Positions 42,712 through 51,204 of a DNA stretch of 64,000 nucleotides are shown piece after piece. Position numbers and translations under genes: made by a program. The stretch is from positions 788 through 64,787 of the forward strand of contig PXSA01000021.1 in assembly GCA_003023565.1 (NCBI GenBank), written 5' to 3'. A model generated the notes under the pieces. The model was given only the letters and a program-made list of their open reading frames with translations. It ran no database searches and was not told the DNA's origin. The DNA comes from Halobacteriales archaeon QS_9_68_17 (GTDB taxonomy: Archaea; Halobacteriota; Halobacteria; Halobacteriales; Natronoarchaeaceae). Positions within the stretch are counted from its first letter, which is position 1; every line of letters starts with the position of its first letter.

Positions 42712-43065
42712 GTTCGCGCGACATTCCCTACGTCGAGAGCACGATCATCATGACCACGGTCCGGGTCGTCGCGCCGTTCGTGCTGACGCTCGGCCTGTTC
42801 ATCATGTTCCACGGAGCCGAGTCCGCGGGCGGCGGCTTCCAGGGCGGGGTCGTCGCCGCCACCGTCATCCTCATGCTGGCGTTAGTCGTTCCTCGAGTAC
42901 CACGCCTACGAGGAGCACCTCGGCGTCCACCACGCGAGCGGCTACGGCATCGAACTGGTCGAACTCGGCATCGGCGGCATCGTCACCGGCGTCATCGTCG
43001 GCCTGTTTTTCGTCATCGCCGCGGGGTTCGACACCGCCGACGGAGAGGAGGAGGACCTGCTATGA
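42708..43065 (+). pseudogene. mnhB: Mrp antiporter subunit B, internal deletion
   Basis: The start MSSRDIPYVESTIIMTTVRV and APFVLTLGLFIMFHGAESAG, GGGFQGGVVAATVILML is excellent MnhB. At about 42892 the frame shifts: LVVP is followed, in another frame, by FLEYHAYEEHLGVHHASGYG and IELVELGIGGIVTGVIVGLF to TGA at 43063-43065. About 25 to 35 residues covering one to two helices are missing. Since MnhB is needed for the complex, the antiporter would fail if the deletion is real. The flanking genes are intact. Confidence 0.8.
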
Positions 43066-43418
43066 TCGACCTGTTGCTGACGCGCTACAACTACGTCGCG
43101 GTCGTGCTGTTGCTCGGTGTCGGGACGTACATGCTGATAGAGAACGCGAACCTCGTGAAGAAGGTCATCGGGATGAACGTCTTCCAGACGGGCATCTTCC
43201 TGTTTTTCATCACGGCGGCGTACGCCGAGGGCGCTGGTCCGCCGCTCGTCGGCCACGGCGGGCCGTACGTCAGTCCGTTGCCGCACGTGCTCATCCTCAC
43301 GGCCATCGTCGTGGGTGTGAGCCTCACGGCGGTGGCGCTGGCGCTCGTCGTCCGCATCTACGCGGAGTACGGAACGCTGGACGAGGACGTTCTCCGGGAG
43401 GTGCGCGCCGATGAGTGA
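43062..43418 (+). CDS. mnhC: Mrp antiporter subunit C (NuoK-like)
   Basis: A 118-residue three-helix NuoK-type subunit. LLGVGTYMLIENANLVKKVI GMNVFQT is the signature, and LPHVLILTAIVVGVSLTAVA the third helix. Start overlaps mnhB stop (ATGA). It connects the D-type channel subunits as in complex I. Confidence 0.92.
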   Translation: MIDLLLTRYNYVAVVLLLGVGTYMLIENANLVKKVIGMNVFQTGIFLFFITAAYAEGAGPPLVGHGGPYVSPLPHVLILTAIVVGVSLTAVALALVVRIYAEYGTLDEDVLREVRADE

Positions 43419-44958
43419 CGTTCCGGCCCTGCTCGTCGCTCTCCCCATCCTCGCCAGTGTCCTCGCGCTGCTCGTCGGACAGTGGCGTCCCCGGGCCGCG
43501 TGGGCCGTCGCCTTCCTCGGGACCGCCGTGCAGGTCGGCGCGGCCGGCCTGCTCGCCGCGCGCGTGCTCGGCGGCGAGACCGTGCGGTACGCGGTCGGGG
43601 ACTTCGCGGCCCCCTACGGCATCGAACTCGTCGTCGACGGCCTGTCGGCGTCGGTCGCGCTGCTGGTCGCCGTCGTCGCGTTCGGCGTCCTGCTGTACTC
43701 CCGCGTCGCCGGGCCGCGCGAACCCGCGTTCCACGCGCAGTACCTGCTGCTCGTCGCCGGCCTCTCGGGAATGAGCGTCACGGGCGACGTGTTCAACCTG
43801 TACGTCTTCCTGGAGATAACGGGGCTGGCGGCGTACGCGCTGGTCGCCAGCGGCGAGTCCGGCCGGGCGGCCGTCGGCGCGCTGAAGTACCTGCTCATCG
43901 GGACCGTCGGCGCGTCGCTGTACCTGCTCGGCGTGGGCTACGCGTTCATCGTCACCGGGACGCTGAACATGGCGGACATGGCGGGAACCCTCGGCTCCGA
44001 GATAGCGTACACGCACCCCGCCGTACTGACCGCCTTCGCGCTCGTCGTGACGGGGCTGGCCGTCAAGTCGGCCGTCTTCCCCCTGCACACCTGGCAGCCG
44101 GAGGCGTACGCGAGCGCGCCGGACGGCGTCAGCGCGTTCATCTCGGCGCTGGTGTCGACGGTGTCCGCCTACGCCATCGCGCGGGTGATCGTCTCCGTGT
44201 TCACCGTGGAGTTCTTCCGCGCGAACCCGGTCGCCCAGGACCTCGTCGTCGGTATCGCCGGGCTGAGCGTCGTCGCCGGGAGCGTCCTCGCGGTGACCCA
44301 GACCGAGGTCAAACGGATGCTGGCGTACTCGTCGGTGTCCCAGTTCGGCCTCGTCGTCGCCGCGTTCGCCATCGCCACGGAGCGGGCGGTCACCGGCGGC
44401 ACCGTCCACCTGATCGGCCACGCCGTGATGAAGGGCGGCCTGTTCCTCGCGGCGGGCGCGGTCGCCGCGGCGACGGGCGCGCGGTACGTCTCGGAGTACC
44501 GCGGCCTCGCCTCCCGCCGGCCGTTCCTCGCGGGGGCGGTCGCCGTCCTCGCGCTGGCGATGGTCGGCGTCCCGCCCGCCGTCGGCTTCGTCGGCAAGTG
44601 GTACATCGCGCTGGCGGCCGTGGAGGCCGGGTGGTGGTTCATCGCCGCGGTCATCCTCTCCAGCACGCTCCTGACGCTGGCGTACTTCGCGCGCCTCGTC
44701 GAGCGGATGTACTTCGCGTCCGCGCCGACGGCGGCCGCGGGGACCGCTGACGCGGTCGGGGCGACGCCCGACGCCGCGGTGGCCGACGGCTCCGGCGAGA
44801 CGGCCGAAGCCGAGCGGCCGGGGACGCCCGACCGCGTCACCCCCGGCGTCGTCGCGCTGGTCGTCGCCGTCGCCGTCCTCTCCGTGGCGCTCGGCTTCGC
44901 CGCCACCGACTTCGCACAGTTGCTCCGACCGACCCTTCCCGAACTGCTCGCACCATGA
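43411..44958 (+). CDS. mnhD: Mrp antiporter subunit D (first of three)
   Basis: A 515-residue antiporter-like subunit with about 14 helices, homologous to NuoN/NuoM. Conserved YVFLEITGLAAYALVASGES has the key Glu, GLAVKSAVFPLHTWQPEAYA the key Lys and the PLHxW motif of antiporter-like subunits, and TQTEVKRMLAYSSVSQFGLV the second Lys. Low-complexity linker (about 455-485) sits between the last helices. Overlaps the previous and next gene. Confidence 0.92.
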   Translation: MSDVPALLVALPILASVLALLVGQWRPRAAWAVAFLGTAVQVGAAGLLAARVLGGETVRYAVGDFAAPYGIELVVDGLSASVALLVAVVAFGVLLYSRVAGPREPAFHAQYLLLVAGLSGMSVTGDVFNLYVFLEITGLAAYALVASGESGRAAVGALKYLLIGTVGASLYLLGVGYAFIVTGTLNMADMAGTLGSEIAYTHPAVLTAFALVVTGLAVKSAVFPLHTWQPEAYASAPDGVSAFISALVSTVSAYAIARVIVSVFTVEFFRANPVAQDLVVGIAGLSVVAGSVLAVTQTEVKRMLAYSSVSQFGLVVAAFAIATERAVTGGTVHLIGHAVMKGGLFLAAGAVAAATGARYVSEYRGLASRRPFLAGAVAVLALAMVGVPPAVGFVGKWYIALAAVEAGWWFIAAVILSSTLLTLAYFARLVERMYFASAPTAAAGTADAVGATPDAAVADGSGETAEAERPGTPDRVTPGVVALVVAVAVLSVALGFAATDFAQLLRPTLPELLAP

Positions 44959-46757
44959 CGGACGTAGACTCACTCCGACCGCTCGCCGCGGTTCTCGCGG
45001 CCGCACTCCCAATCGTCGCGATACTCGCGTCGCACCGCCGGCCGAACGTCCGCGAGGGGTGGTCCGTCGCGTCCGCCCTGGCGACCTTCGGCGTCGTCGC
45101 CAGCATGGTCCCCGGCGTCCTCGCCGGCGACACCTACGTGACGGACTTCGGCGAGTTCGTCTTCGGCGTCGACCTCGCGCTCCGGGCCGACGCGCTCGGG
45201 ACGCTGTTCGCCCTGCTCGCCAGCTTCCTGTGGATCATCACGACGTTCTACAGCATCGGTTACATGCGCGGCCTCGACGAACACGCCCAGACGCGCTACT
45301 TCGCGTCGTTCGCCGCCAGCGTCGCCGCCGCTGTCGGCGTCGCGTTCGCGTCGAACCTGCTCGTGCTGTTCGTGTTCTACGAACTGCTGACCGTCGCGAC
45401 GTACCCGCTGGTCACCCACGACGAGGACGCGGAGGCTCGCGCGGCCGGCCGGAAGTACCTCGCCTACACGTTCGGCGGCGGCGTCGCCGTCCTCGCCGGC
45501 ATCGTGCTGGCGTACACGCTGACCGGCGACGTCTCGTTCGCCGCCGGCGGCATCGGGGGACTCGGGTCGGCGGACCCGACGCTCGCCCGCGCCGCGTTCG
45601 CGCTGCTGGCGGGCGGGTTCGGCGTCAAGGCCGCGCTGATGCCGATGCACTCCTGGCTGCCGGACGCGATGGTCGCGCCGACGCCCGTCTCCGGCCTGCT
45701 GCACGCCGTCGCGGTCGTCAAGAGCGGCATCTTCGGCGTCGCCCGCGTCGTCCTCGACGTGTTCGGCCCCGAGACGGTCGCGGACCTCGGCGTCGGCGTC
45801 GCGCTCGCCGCGGTCGCCGCGTTCACGCTGCTGACGGCCAGCGTCATCGCCCTGCGACAGGACAACCTGAAGCGCCGCCTCGCGTACTCGACGGTGAGCC
45901 AGCTGTCGTACATCGTGCTGGGCCTCGGCGTCGGCGCGTACGACGCTACCGGGCTGGCGATGACGGGCGGTCTCCTCCACATCCCCGCCCACGCGTTCAT
46001 GAAGCTCACCCTGTTTTTCTGCGCCGGCGCGATCCACGTCGAGACCCACACGGACGACATCAGCGACATGGCCGGGATCGGCCGCCGGATGCCGCTGACG
46101 ATGGCGGCGTTCGGCGTCGCCAGCCTCGGCATGGCCGGCATCCCGCTGCTCGCCGGGTTCGTCAGCAAGTGGTACCTGCTCCTCGGGAGCGTCGCCGCGG
46201 GCTACGCCGTGTTCGCCGTTGCGCTCCTGCTGTCGGGCGTGCTGAACATCGCGTACTTCTGGCCGGTCGTCTATCAGGCGTTCTTCCAGACCGCCGCGGA
46301 CGCCGACACGAAGCCGCTCATCGAGAACCCGTTCGGCGGCAAGGCGACGCCGTCGGCGGTCGCGGCCCGCGAGGACGACCCCGCGAACCCGCTCCGACCG
46401 GACGGCGGCGACCGGGACGAGCGCGTCACCGACGACGAGGAGACGTACGCCGTCGACCGGTATCCGAGCGACCACCGCGGCACTGACGGCGAGGCGGCGG
46501 ACGGGAACGCGGCCCGCGAGGGTGACGACGAGCACCACGGCTACGACGAACACGAGGACCCCGATCACCACCACGACCACGGCGGGGGGCCGCCCGCGGG
46601 CGGGTGGGAGCGCCGCGGTTTCGGCGACGAGAGCACGTGGTTCATGCTCGGTCCCATCTCGACTGCCGCGCTCGCGGCTATCGCGCTCGGCGTCGTCCCC
46701 CACTCCGCCGTGTTCCTGCGTATCGTCGACGCTATCGTCACGGGGGTGATGGGCTGA
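44955..46757 (+). CDS. Mrp antiporter D/A-type subunit (second of three) with His-rich loop
   Basis: A 600-residue antiporter-like subunit. Key motifs: VLFVFYELLTVATYPLVTHD (Glu), GFGVKAALMPMHSWLPDAMV (Lys and PxHxW), ALRQDNLKRRLAYSTVSQLS. Residues about 470-545 form a hydrophilic loop with DDEHHGYDEHEDPDHHHDHG before the last helix, rich in His and Asp/Glu and possibly metal binding. It is shorter than classical MnhA because the A-tail domains are on the 42172 gene. One-base stop/start overlap (TGATG) with the next gene. Confidence 0.9.
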   Translation: MTDVDSLRPLAAVLAAALPIVAILASHRRPNVREGWSVASALATFGVVASMVPGVLAGDTYVTDFGEFVFGVDLALRADALGTLFALLASFLWIITTFYSIGYMRGLDEHAQTRYFASFAASVAAAVGVAFASNLLVLFVFYELLTVATYPLVTHDEDAEARAAGRKYLAYTFGGGVAVLAGIVLAYTLTGDVSFAAGGIGGLGSADPTLARAAFALLAGGFGVKAALMPMHSWLPDAMVAPTPVSGLLHAVAVVKSGIFGVARVVLDVFGPETVADLGVGVALAAVAAFTLLTASVIALRQDNLKRRLAYSTVSQLSYIVLGLGVGAYDATGLAMTGGLLHIPAHAFMKLTLFFCAGAIHVETHTDDISDMAGIGRRMPLTMAAFGVASLGMAGIPLLAGFVSKWYLLLGSVAAGYAVFAVALLLSGVLNIAYFWPVVYQAFFQTAADADTKPLIENPFGGKATPSAVAAREDDPANPLRPDGGDRDERVTDDEETYAVDRYPSDHRGTDGEAADGNAAREGDDEHHGYDEHEDPDHHHDHGGGPPAGGWERRGFGDESTWFMLGPISTAALAAIALGVVPHSAVFLRIVDAIVTGVMG

Positions 46758-48427
46758 TGGTCGAGTTCACCGCGGTCCCGCCGGCCGTGCCCGTGCTCGC
46801 AGTCGCGGCCCTCATTCCCCTGCTGTCGCGCCGCGTCGGGCACGCCCTCGGCGCGCTGGTCAGCGCGGGCGTGATGGCCTGGTCGTTTCTCGTCCCCGAA
46901 GGCGCGTATCTCGACGTCGCCTTCCTCGGGTTCGACGCCGTGCTGTTCAACGTCGACGGGTTCTCCCGGATCATGGGGATCGTCTTCGGCCTCATCGGCA
47001 CCGCCGCCGTCGTCTACTCGTACTACAGCGACGCGGAGAACGTCCAGACGGCATACGCGCTGTCGTACGTCGGGACGAGCCTCGGCGCGGTGTTCGCCGG
47101 CGACTGGCTCACCCTGGTCTTCTTCTGGGAGCTGATGGCGGTCACCAGCACGCTGCTGGTGTGGGACTACGGCGGCCCCGCCGTGCGGGCGGGCTTCCGG
47201 TACGCCCTGTTGCACGGCATCGGCGGGAGCCTGCTGATAGCGGGCATCGTCTGGCACTACGCCGCGGTCGGCACGTTCCTGTTCGGATCCCTCGAAGGAG
47301 TCGACCACGCGGCCGGGATGGCCGGCACCGTTCCGCAGATACTCGCCGCGCTCGGCATCGGCGTCAACGTCGGCTTCGTCGGCCTGCACGCCTGGCTGCC
47401 GGACACGTACCCGCGACCCCACATCGCGGCGAGCGTGTTCCTCTGCGTGTTCACCACCAAGACCGGCGTCTACGGCATGTACCGCGCGTTCCCGGACGGC
47501 CACGTCTGGATCGCGTACATGGGCGGGGCGATGGCCGTCTTCGGCGCGTCGATGGCCCTGCTCCAGAACGATATGCGCCGCCTGCTCTCCTATCACATCC
47601 AGTCGCAGGTCGGCTACATGGTCGCCGGCGTCGGCATCCCCGCCGCGCTCGCCACCTCCGGGGCGTTCGGCCACGTCTACAACCACATCCTCTACAAGAG
47701 CCTGCTGTTCATGACCGTCGGCGCGGTCATCTACCGCACCGGCGAGGAGAGCCTGAAGAAGGTCGGCGGCCTCGCCCGCGAGATGCCGGTGACGGCGCTC
47801 GCGTTCACGGTCGCCGCGCTCTCCATCTCGGGGTTCCCCGGGTTCAACGGGTTCGTGAGCAAGGGGATGGTCGTCGAAGCCGCCCACAAGAAGCACTGGG
47901 ACGCGCTGTGGTACCTCCTGCTGGCCGGGGGCGTCGGCACGTTCATGTCGTTCATCAAGCTCGGCTACTACGTCTTCTTACACGTCCCGGACTCCGAAAC
48001 GGAGTCTGCGGGCTCGCGAGGACCGCCGGGCGGTCCTAGCACGGTCCCCCACATCCAGGAGGTGCTCGTCCTCGCGGCCATCGCGCTCGTCGGGTTCTTC
48101 CTCCTGAAGAAGCCGCTGCAGAAGCTCGCGGGGGTCCCGGACGCGGACGCGGCGTACGAACCGCTGACGTTCTACGGCACGCGCGGCGTCGTCCGGGGAG
48201 TCACGGAAGCGTACGCCGCCGTCGACCGCGCCGCGGTCGCCCTCGCGTCGGCCACGATGGCGGCCGCCCGCGACCCGAGTCGGGTGAAGCGCTACGCCCC
48301 CGGCGGCCGGGAGGAGATCGGTATGGACCCGGAACAGGGCCGCGCCCCGATGGACACCACCATCGGCACCAGCATCCTGATCCTGACTGTCGTGCTGACC
48401 GTCGCGCTGGTCGTGTTGCTCGCTTAA
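46757..48427 (+). CDS. Mrp antiporter subunit D (third) carrying a palindromic insert
   Basis: A 556-residue antiporter-like subunit. LVFFWELMAVTSTLLVWDYG has the Glu, GVNVGFVGLHAWLPDTYPRP the LHxW motif, and LLQNDMRRLLSYHIQSQVGY the Lys-equivalent region. Residues 412-428 (DSETESAGSRGPPGGPS) are an extra stretch after YYVFLHVP, encoded by a double palindrome. The rest follows Mrp-D. The C-terminal tail after about 480 is hydrophilic with one last helix (GTSILILTVVLTVALVVLLA). It is the last gene of the operon. Confidence 0.9.
   Translation: MVEFTAVPPAVPVLAVAALIPLLSRRVGHALGALVSAGVMAWSFLVPEGAYLDVAFLGFDAVLFNVDGFSRIMGIVFGLIGTAAVVYSYYSDAENVQTAYALSYVGTSLGAVFAGDWLTLVFFWELMAVTSTLLVWDYGGPAVRAGFRYALLHGIGGSLLIAGIVWHYAAVGTFLFGSLEGVDHAAGMAGTVPQILAALGIGVNVGFVGLHAWLPDTYPRPHIAASVFLCVFTTKTGVYGMYRAFPDGHVWIAYMGGAMAVFGASMALLQNDMRRLLSYHIQSQVGYMVAGVGIPAALATSGAFGHVYNHILYKSLLFMTVGAVIYRTGEESLKKVGGLAREMPVTALAFTVAALSISGFPGFNGFVSKGMVVEAAHKKHWDALWYLLLAGGVGTFMSFIKLGYYVFLHVPDSETESAGSRGPPGGPSTVPHIQEVLVLAAIALVGFFLLKKPLQKLAGVPDADAAYEPLTFYGTRGVVRGVTEAYAAVDRAAVALASATMAAARDPSRVKRYAPGGREEIGMDPEQGRAPMDTTIGTSILILTVVLTVALVVLLA
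47990..48040 (+). repeat. In-frame double-hairpin palindromic insert in the third D subunit
   Basis: A 51-nt stretch with two perfect hairpins: GACTCCG-AAA-CGGAGTC (47990-48006) and AGGACCGCC-G-GGCGGTCCT (48019-48037). It codes 17 residues in frame (codons 412-428) in a loop between helices. Same length and layout as the insert at 34397-34447. Boundaries are estimated. Confidence 0.55.
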
Positions 48428-48509
48428 CGGGTCCGTTATGGGGGCCGGTCCGGCCGACCGACCGGCGGTTTCAGTGTCGTTTTTACGCGTGGGGTCCCGA
48501 CGGTGGGGC

Positions 48510-48884
48510 ATGTTGGGCGACTCGGACGACGACGGTCTGTTCGGGATGGAGGGGGGATCGTCTTCCGAGGAGTCGGAGCTCGGCCCGGAGATCCCCTCCG
48601 TCGACCCGCCGGACGTACCGTCGGTCGACGACGCCGACCGTCCCTCGACGAGCGTCCCGTCCGTTGACGCCCCGACCGACGACGACGTCCCCGGCGACCT
48701 GCGCGCGACGTTCTGGATCCTCGTCGTCATCGCCAACGGCGTCGTCCTCGCGTTCAGCCTCGGCCTCATGTTCGTCGGCTTCCGCGGGAACTGGGCACTG
48801 GGCGCGCGCCTGTTCGCCGCGGCCGCCCTGCTTACGGTCCTCGGGTGGCGCGTCCACCGGCGGTACGAGCGCCGCGAGGAGTAA
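48510..48884 (+). CDS. Acidic two-helix membrane protein
   Basis: A 124-residue protein. Residues 1-68 are very acidic (SEESELGPEIPSVDPPDVPS, VDDADRPSTSVPSVDAPTDD) and unstructured; two helices follow (ATFWILVVIANGVVLAFSLG and ARLFAAAALLTVLGWRVHRR). The architecture fits a haloarchaeal family of unknown function (DUF7322 from memory). Not part of the antiporter operon. Confidence 0.7.
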   Translation: MLGDSDDDGLFGMEGGSSSEESELGPEIPSVDPPDVPSVDDADRPSTSVPSVDAPTDDDVPGDLRATFWILVVIANGVVLAFSLGLMFVGFRGNWALGARLFAAAALLTVLGWRVHRRYERREE

Positions 48885-48985
48885 CCGACGCTCACGGCTC
48901 CCAGCGTCCGATCGGCACGCGGCCGTTGACCGCCCGCAACCTGTCGAAAGGACGGATATCACACGCGGCGCTCCTTCCCCCACCC

Positions 48986-49600
48986 ATGGCCAGCGTACCG
49001 ACGAGTAACACCCCCGACGCCCAGACTACCGAGTCGACCGACGACGAGGACAGCGACCTCTCGAAGACCGAGATATTCGACGTCCTCCGCAATCAGCGTC
49101 GCCGTTTCGTTCTGCAGTATCTCAAGCGCCGCGAGACGCCCGTCGAACTCGGCCCCCTCGCGACGCAGGTGGCCGCATGGGAGTACGACACGACCGTCGA
49201 CGAGGTCACCTCCGCCCAGCGAAAGCGGGTGTACACCCCCCTCCAGCAGACCCACCTGCCGAAGATGGACGAGGCCGGCATCGTGGAGTACGACTCTTCC
49301 CGCGGCACCATCCACAGCACGGAGTCCGCCGAAGACCTCTCGGTCTACCTAGAGATCGTGCCGGGCAACGAGTTCGCGTGGCGCGAGTACTACCTCTCGC
49401 TCGGCGCGGTCAGTTGCGCGCTCGTCGCCGCCCTGTGGGGGCACATCTACCCGTTCACGCTCGTCTCCGACCTCGTCTGGGCGACGGTCATCGCTCTCCT
49501 CGTCACCGTCTCCGCGGTCGCTCAGGTCTATCACGAGCGCAACATGCGTCTCGGACAGCAGGAAGTGCCGCCCGAACTCGGCTACGACGCCGACGACTAA
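48986..49600 (+). CDS. Winged-helix (DUF7344-type) protein with two membrane helices
   Basis: A 204-residue membrane-anchored regulator-like protein. Residues 30-125 form a winged helix typical for haloarchaea: LSKTEIFDVLRNQRRRFVLQ, VELGPLATQVAAWEYDTTVD, THLPKMDEAGIVEYDSSRGT. Two helices follow (about 145-190: YYLSLGAVSCALVAALWGHI and DLVWATVIALLVTVSAVAQV). The DNA-binding fold on the cytoplasmic side plus membrane anchor suggests sensing of a membrane signal; no target known. Confidence 0.8.
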   Translation: MASVPTSNTPDAQTTESTDDEDSDLSKTEIFDVLRNQRRRFVLQYLKRRETPVELGPLATQVAAWEYDTTVDEVTSAQRKRVYTPLQQTHLPKMDEAGIVEYDSSRGTIHSTESAEDLSVYLEIVPGNEFAWREYYLSLGAVSCALVAALWGHIYPFTLVSDLVWATVIALLVTVSAVAQVYHERNMRLGQQEVPPELGYDADD

Positions 49601-49804
49601 GCCAGGACCTCCGCGAGCGCCCTCGCGGTCGGAACCGTCGCCGTAGAACAGCGTCACGAGTCCCGTGAGCAGCAGGAACGGCGTTCCAGCGGCGACCGTC
49701 GCGGCCGGTAGTTGCGTCCGCGAGCAGTCACGCGACGAGCGCGACGAACTGCCTGCGACGATCCGGGAGCGTTCCGACCGTCGCCGCCGGTCGTCGAGAG
49801 TCAT
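49597..49804 (-). pseudogene. Small one-helix protein with frameshifted C-terminus
   Basis: The start [20 protein letters not shown] leads to a helix PAATVAAGTPFLLLTGLVTL and FYGDG. In that frame no stop occurs before the convergent gene, but a one-base shift gives TVPTARALAEVLA and a stop at 49597, a natural end that overlaps the neighbouring stop by 4 bp. Its start overlaps the stop of the upstream gene (ATGA), so the pair is an operon. Family unknown. Confidence 0.35.
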
Positions 49805-49995
49805 CGCTCGACCTCGGCCGAGACGGTCGTCCGGTAGGTAGTCCGCGCGCCGTCGTCGTCACGAACCACGACCGCGAGGTCGGCCTCGCGGGCCTCCTCA
49901 GTGATACGGTCGAGGACGTTTCCGAGCGCGTGCGCGCTCGCGACGGCGAGCAGTGCTCGCCGGGCCGTGTCGACGGGCCACGAGGGCGGACCCAC
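49801..49995 (-). CDS. Small hypothetical protein
   Basis: A 64-residue soluble protein from a GTG start: [20 protein letters not shown], then a helix and two strands ([20 protein letters not shown]). Codon use is haloarchaeal. It overlaps the next gene by 4 bp. Divergent from hpt with its TATA box in between. Function unknown. Confidence 0.45.
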   Translation of the reverse strand: MGPPSWPVDTARRALLAVASAHALGNVLDRITEEAREADLAVVVRDDDGARTTYRTTVSAEVER

Positions 49996-49999
49996 ATCC

Positions 50000-50016
50000 A
50001 GTATCTTTTACTGGGC
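50000..50016 (+). promoter_or_regulatory. TATA box of the hpt-like gene
   Basis: CAGTATCTTTTACTGGG, centred about 27 nt before ATG 50034; it also contains the short inverted repeat CAGTA/TACTG. Suggests a leaderless transcript with an operator overlapping the TATA box. Confidence 0.45.
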
Positions 50017-50033
50017 GGCCGAGTAGCTCCGAT

Positions 50034-50542
50034 ATGGACCAGTTACGGCGGTCCCTGTTGGACGCTCCGATCATCGAGAAGGACGGCTATCACTACTTCG
50101 TACACCCGATCAGCGACGGGGTTCCGATGCTGGAACCCGGCCTGCTTCGAGAGATCGTGATCAGACTCATCCGGAAGGCCGACCTGGAGGACGTGGACAA
50201 GATCGTCACCCCGGCGGCGATGGGCATCCACATCAGCACCGCCGTCTCGCTGATGACCGACATCCCCCTCGTGGTCATCCGCAAGCGACAGTACGGCCTC
50301 GACGGCGAGGTCGCGCTGTTCCAGGAGACCGGCTACAGCGAGAGCGAGATGTACATCAACGACGTCGACGAGGGCGACCGCGTGCTCGTTCTCGACGCGC
50401 GGACGTCGTCGACACCGTCGCCGTCATCAAGAAGGCCGGAGCGAACGAGCTCGACGGCACCGAACACGACGTCAGGACCCTGATCAACGTCGACGTGCAG
50501 GACGGCGAGGTCGTCATCGTCAACGAGAACGGCGACGGGTGA
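50034..50542 (+). pseudogene. hpt: Purine phosphoribosyltransferase (HGPRTase-like), PRPP loop deleted
   Basis: Residues 1-123 ([60 protein letters not shown]) closely match the haloarchaeal HGPRTase-like protein. At about 50397, after DRVLVLD, the PRPP-binding motif DVLSTGGT and some 20 residues are missing, and the frame changes to [20 protein letters not shown], then [20 protein letters not shown] and NGDG, ending at 50542. Without the PRPP loop it cannot bind PRPP. Normal length would be about 190. The stop codon TGA is also the first bases of the palindromic element end. Confidence 0.8.
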
Positions 50543-50930
50543 CATCCTCCTCGCCGTAAACGGCGAGGCTTCCCACGAAGTCGGCCTTCGCTGGGTTGGG
50601 AACCTCGGGTTTGCATCCCGTCGTGATACAGGGAGTGCCACGCCCCCGTTATCCCTATCCTCGGTAGATTCGGGAGTACCTGAACTGTTTTCTGACGGTA
50701 TCCACAGCGGGCGAATCGATGGGGATACCATCAACCGACCGAGTGGAACTCCCGATACTGTCTCATTGCATCGGGCGGGTGGACCGCCTCGGTTAGTATC
50801 ACAGACGGCCTGTACCCTCCTAAATGACGGCGATTCAACCCCGTCCCCAGAAATCGGAGATTTCTGGTGGGCGAACGAGACGCGAAGCGTCTCGTCAACG
50901 CCGTGAACGACGGGGTTTTCTCGCCTATAA
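50540..50930. mobile_element. Palindromic IS605-end-like element (PATE/MITE type)
   Basis: Starts at the hpt stop with TGACATCCTCCTCGCC and a perfect hairpin CCTCGCCGT-AA-ACGGCGAGG (50549-50568), as at the ends of haloarchaeal IS200/IS605 elements. Near the other end, AACCCCGTC (50837-50845) pairs with GACGGGGTT (50909-50917) and encloses two perfect hairpins, CCAGAAATC-GGA-GATTTCTGG (50847-50867) and CGAGACGC-GAA-GCGTCTCG (50876-50894). The end TTTTCTCGCCTAT also matches such elements. No transposase or TnpB frame is present. Confidence 0.6.
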
Positions 50931-51173
50931 AAGATAACGTCGGTCGTCACTGTTGCTGGCGACGGTCACCGCTCTGTTCGATCCGGTCTCGATGCATCCG
51001 GCGGAGTGGCCGGAACCCACGAACCCGACACGCCGGTACGAGGAAAACGTCCGCTTCGATCCCCTGACCGACGGCGCTTCTCTCGGGAAACAGCGTTTCC
51101 CTGAGTTTCACTTCTCGCGCGACCCCGAGCGGCCGGCGGTGTTACCGCGGCATATCAGCCTTTCGATAACAAG

Positions 51174-51182
51174 TTATATATA
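51174..51182 (+). promoter_or_regulatory. TATA box of the peptide-transport operon
   Basis: TTATATATA is centred 27 nt before ATG 51205, a strong archaeal TATA box for a leaderless transcript and the basis for that start choice. Confidence 0.6.
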
Positions 51183-51204
51183 TGCTGATTAAACATGTTC
51201 ATGT

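Noticed and set aside
44700-44860. Palindromic insert in the first antiporter D subunit
   Set aside because: The extra Ala/Asp/Glu segment there is low-complexity linker without clear paired stems.
46604-46756. Longer N-terminus for the third D subunit
   Set aside because: The upstream part overlaps the previous gene's last helix in another frame; ATG 46757 with TGATG coupling is natural.
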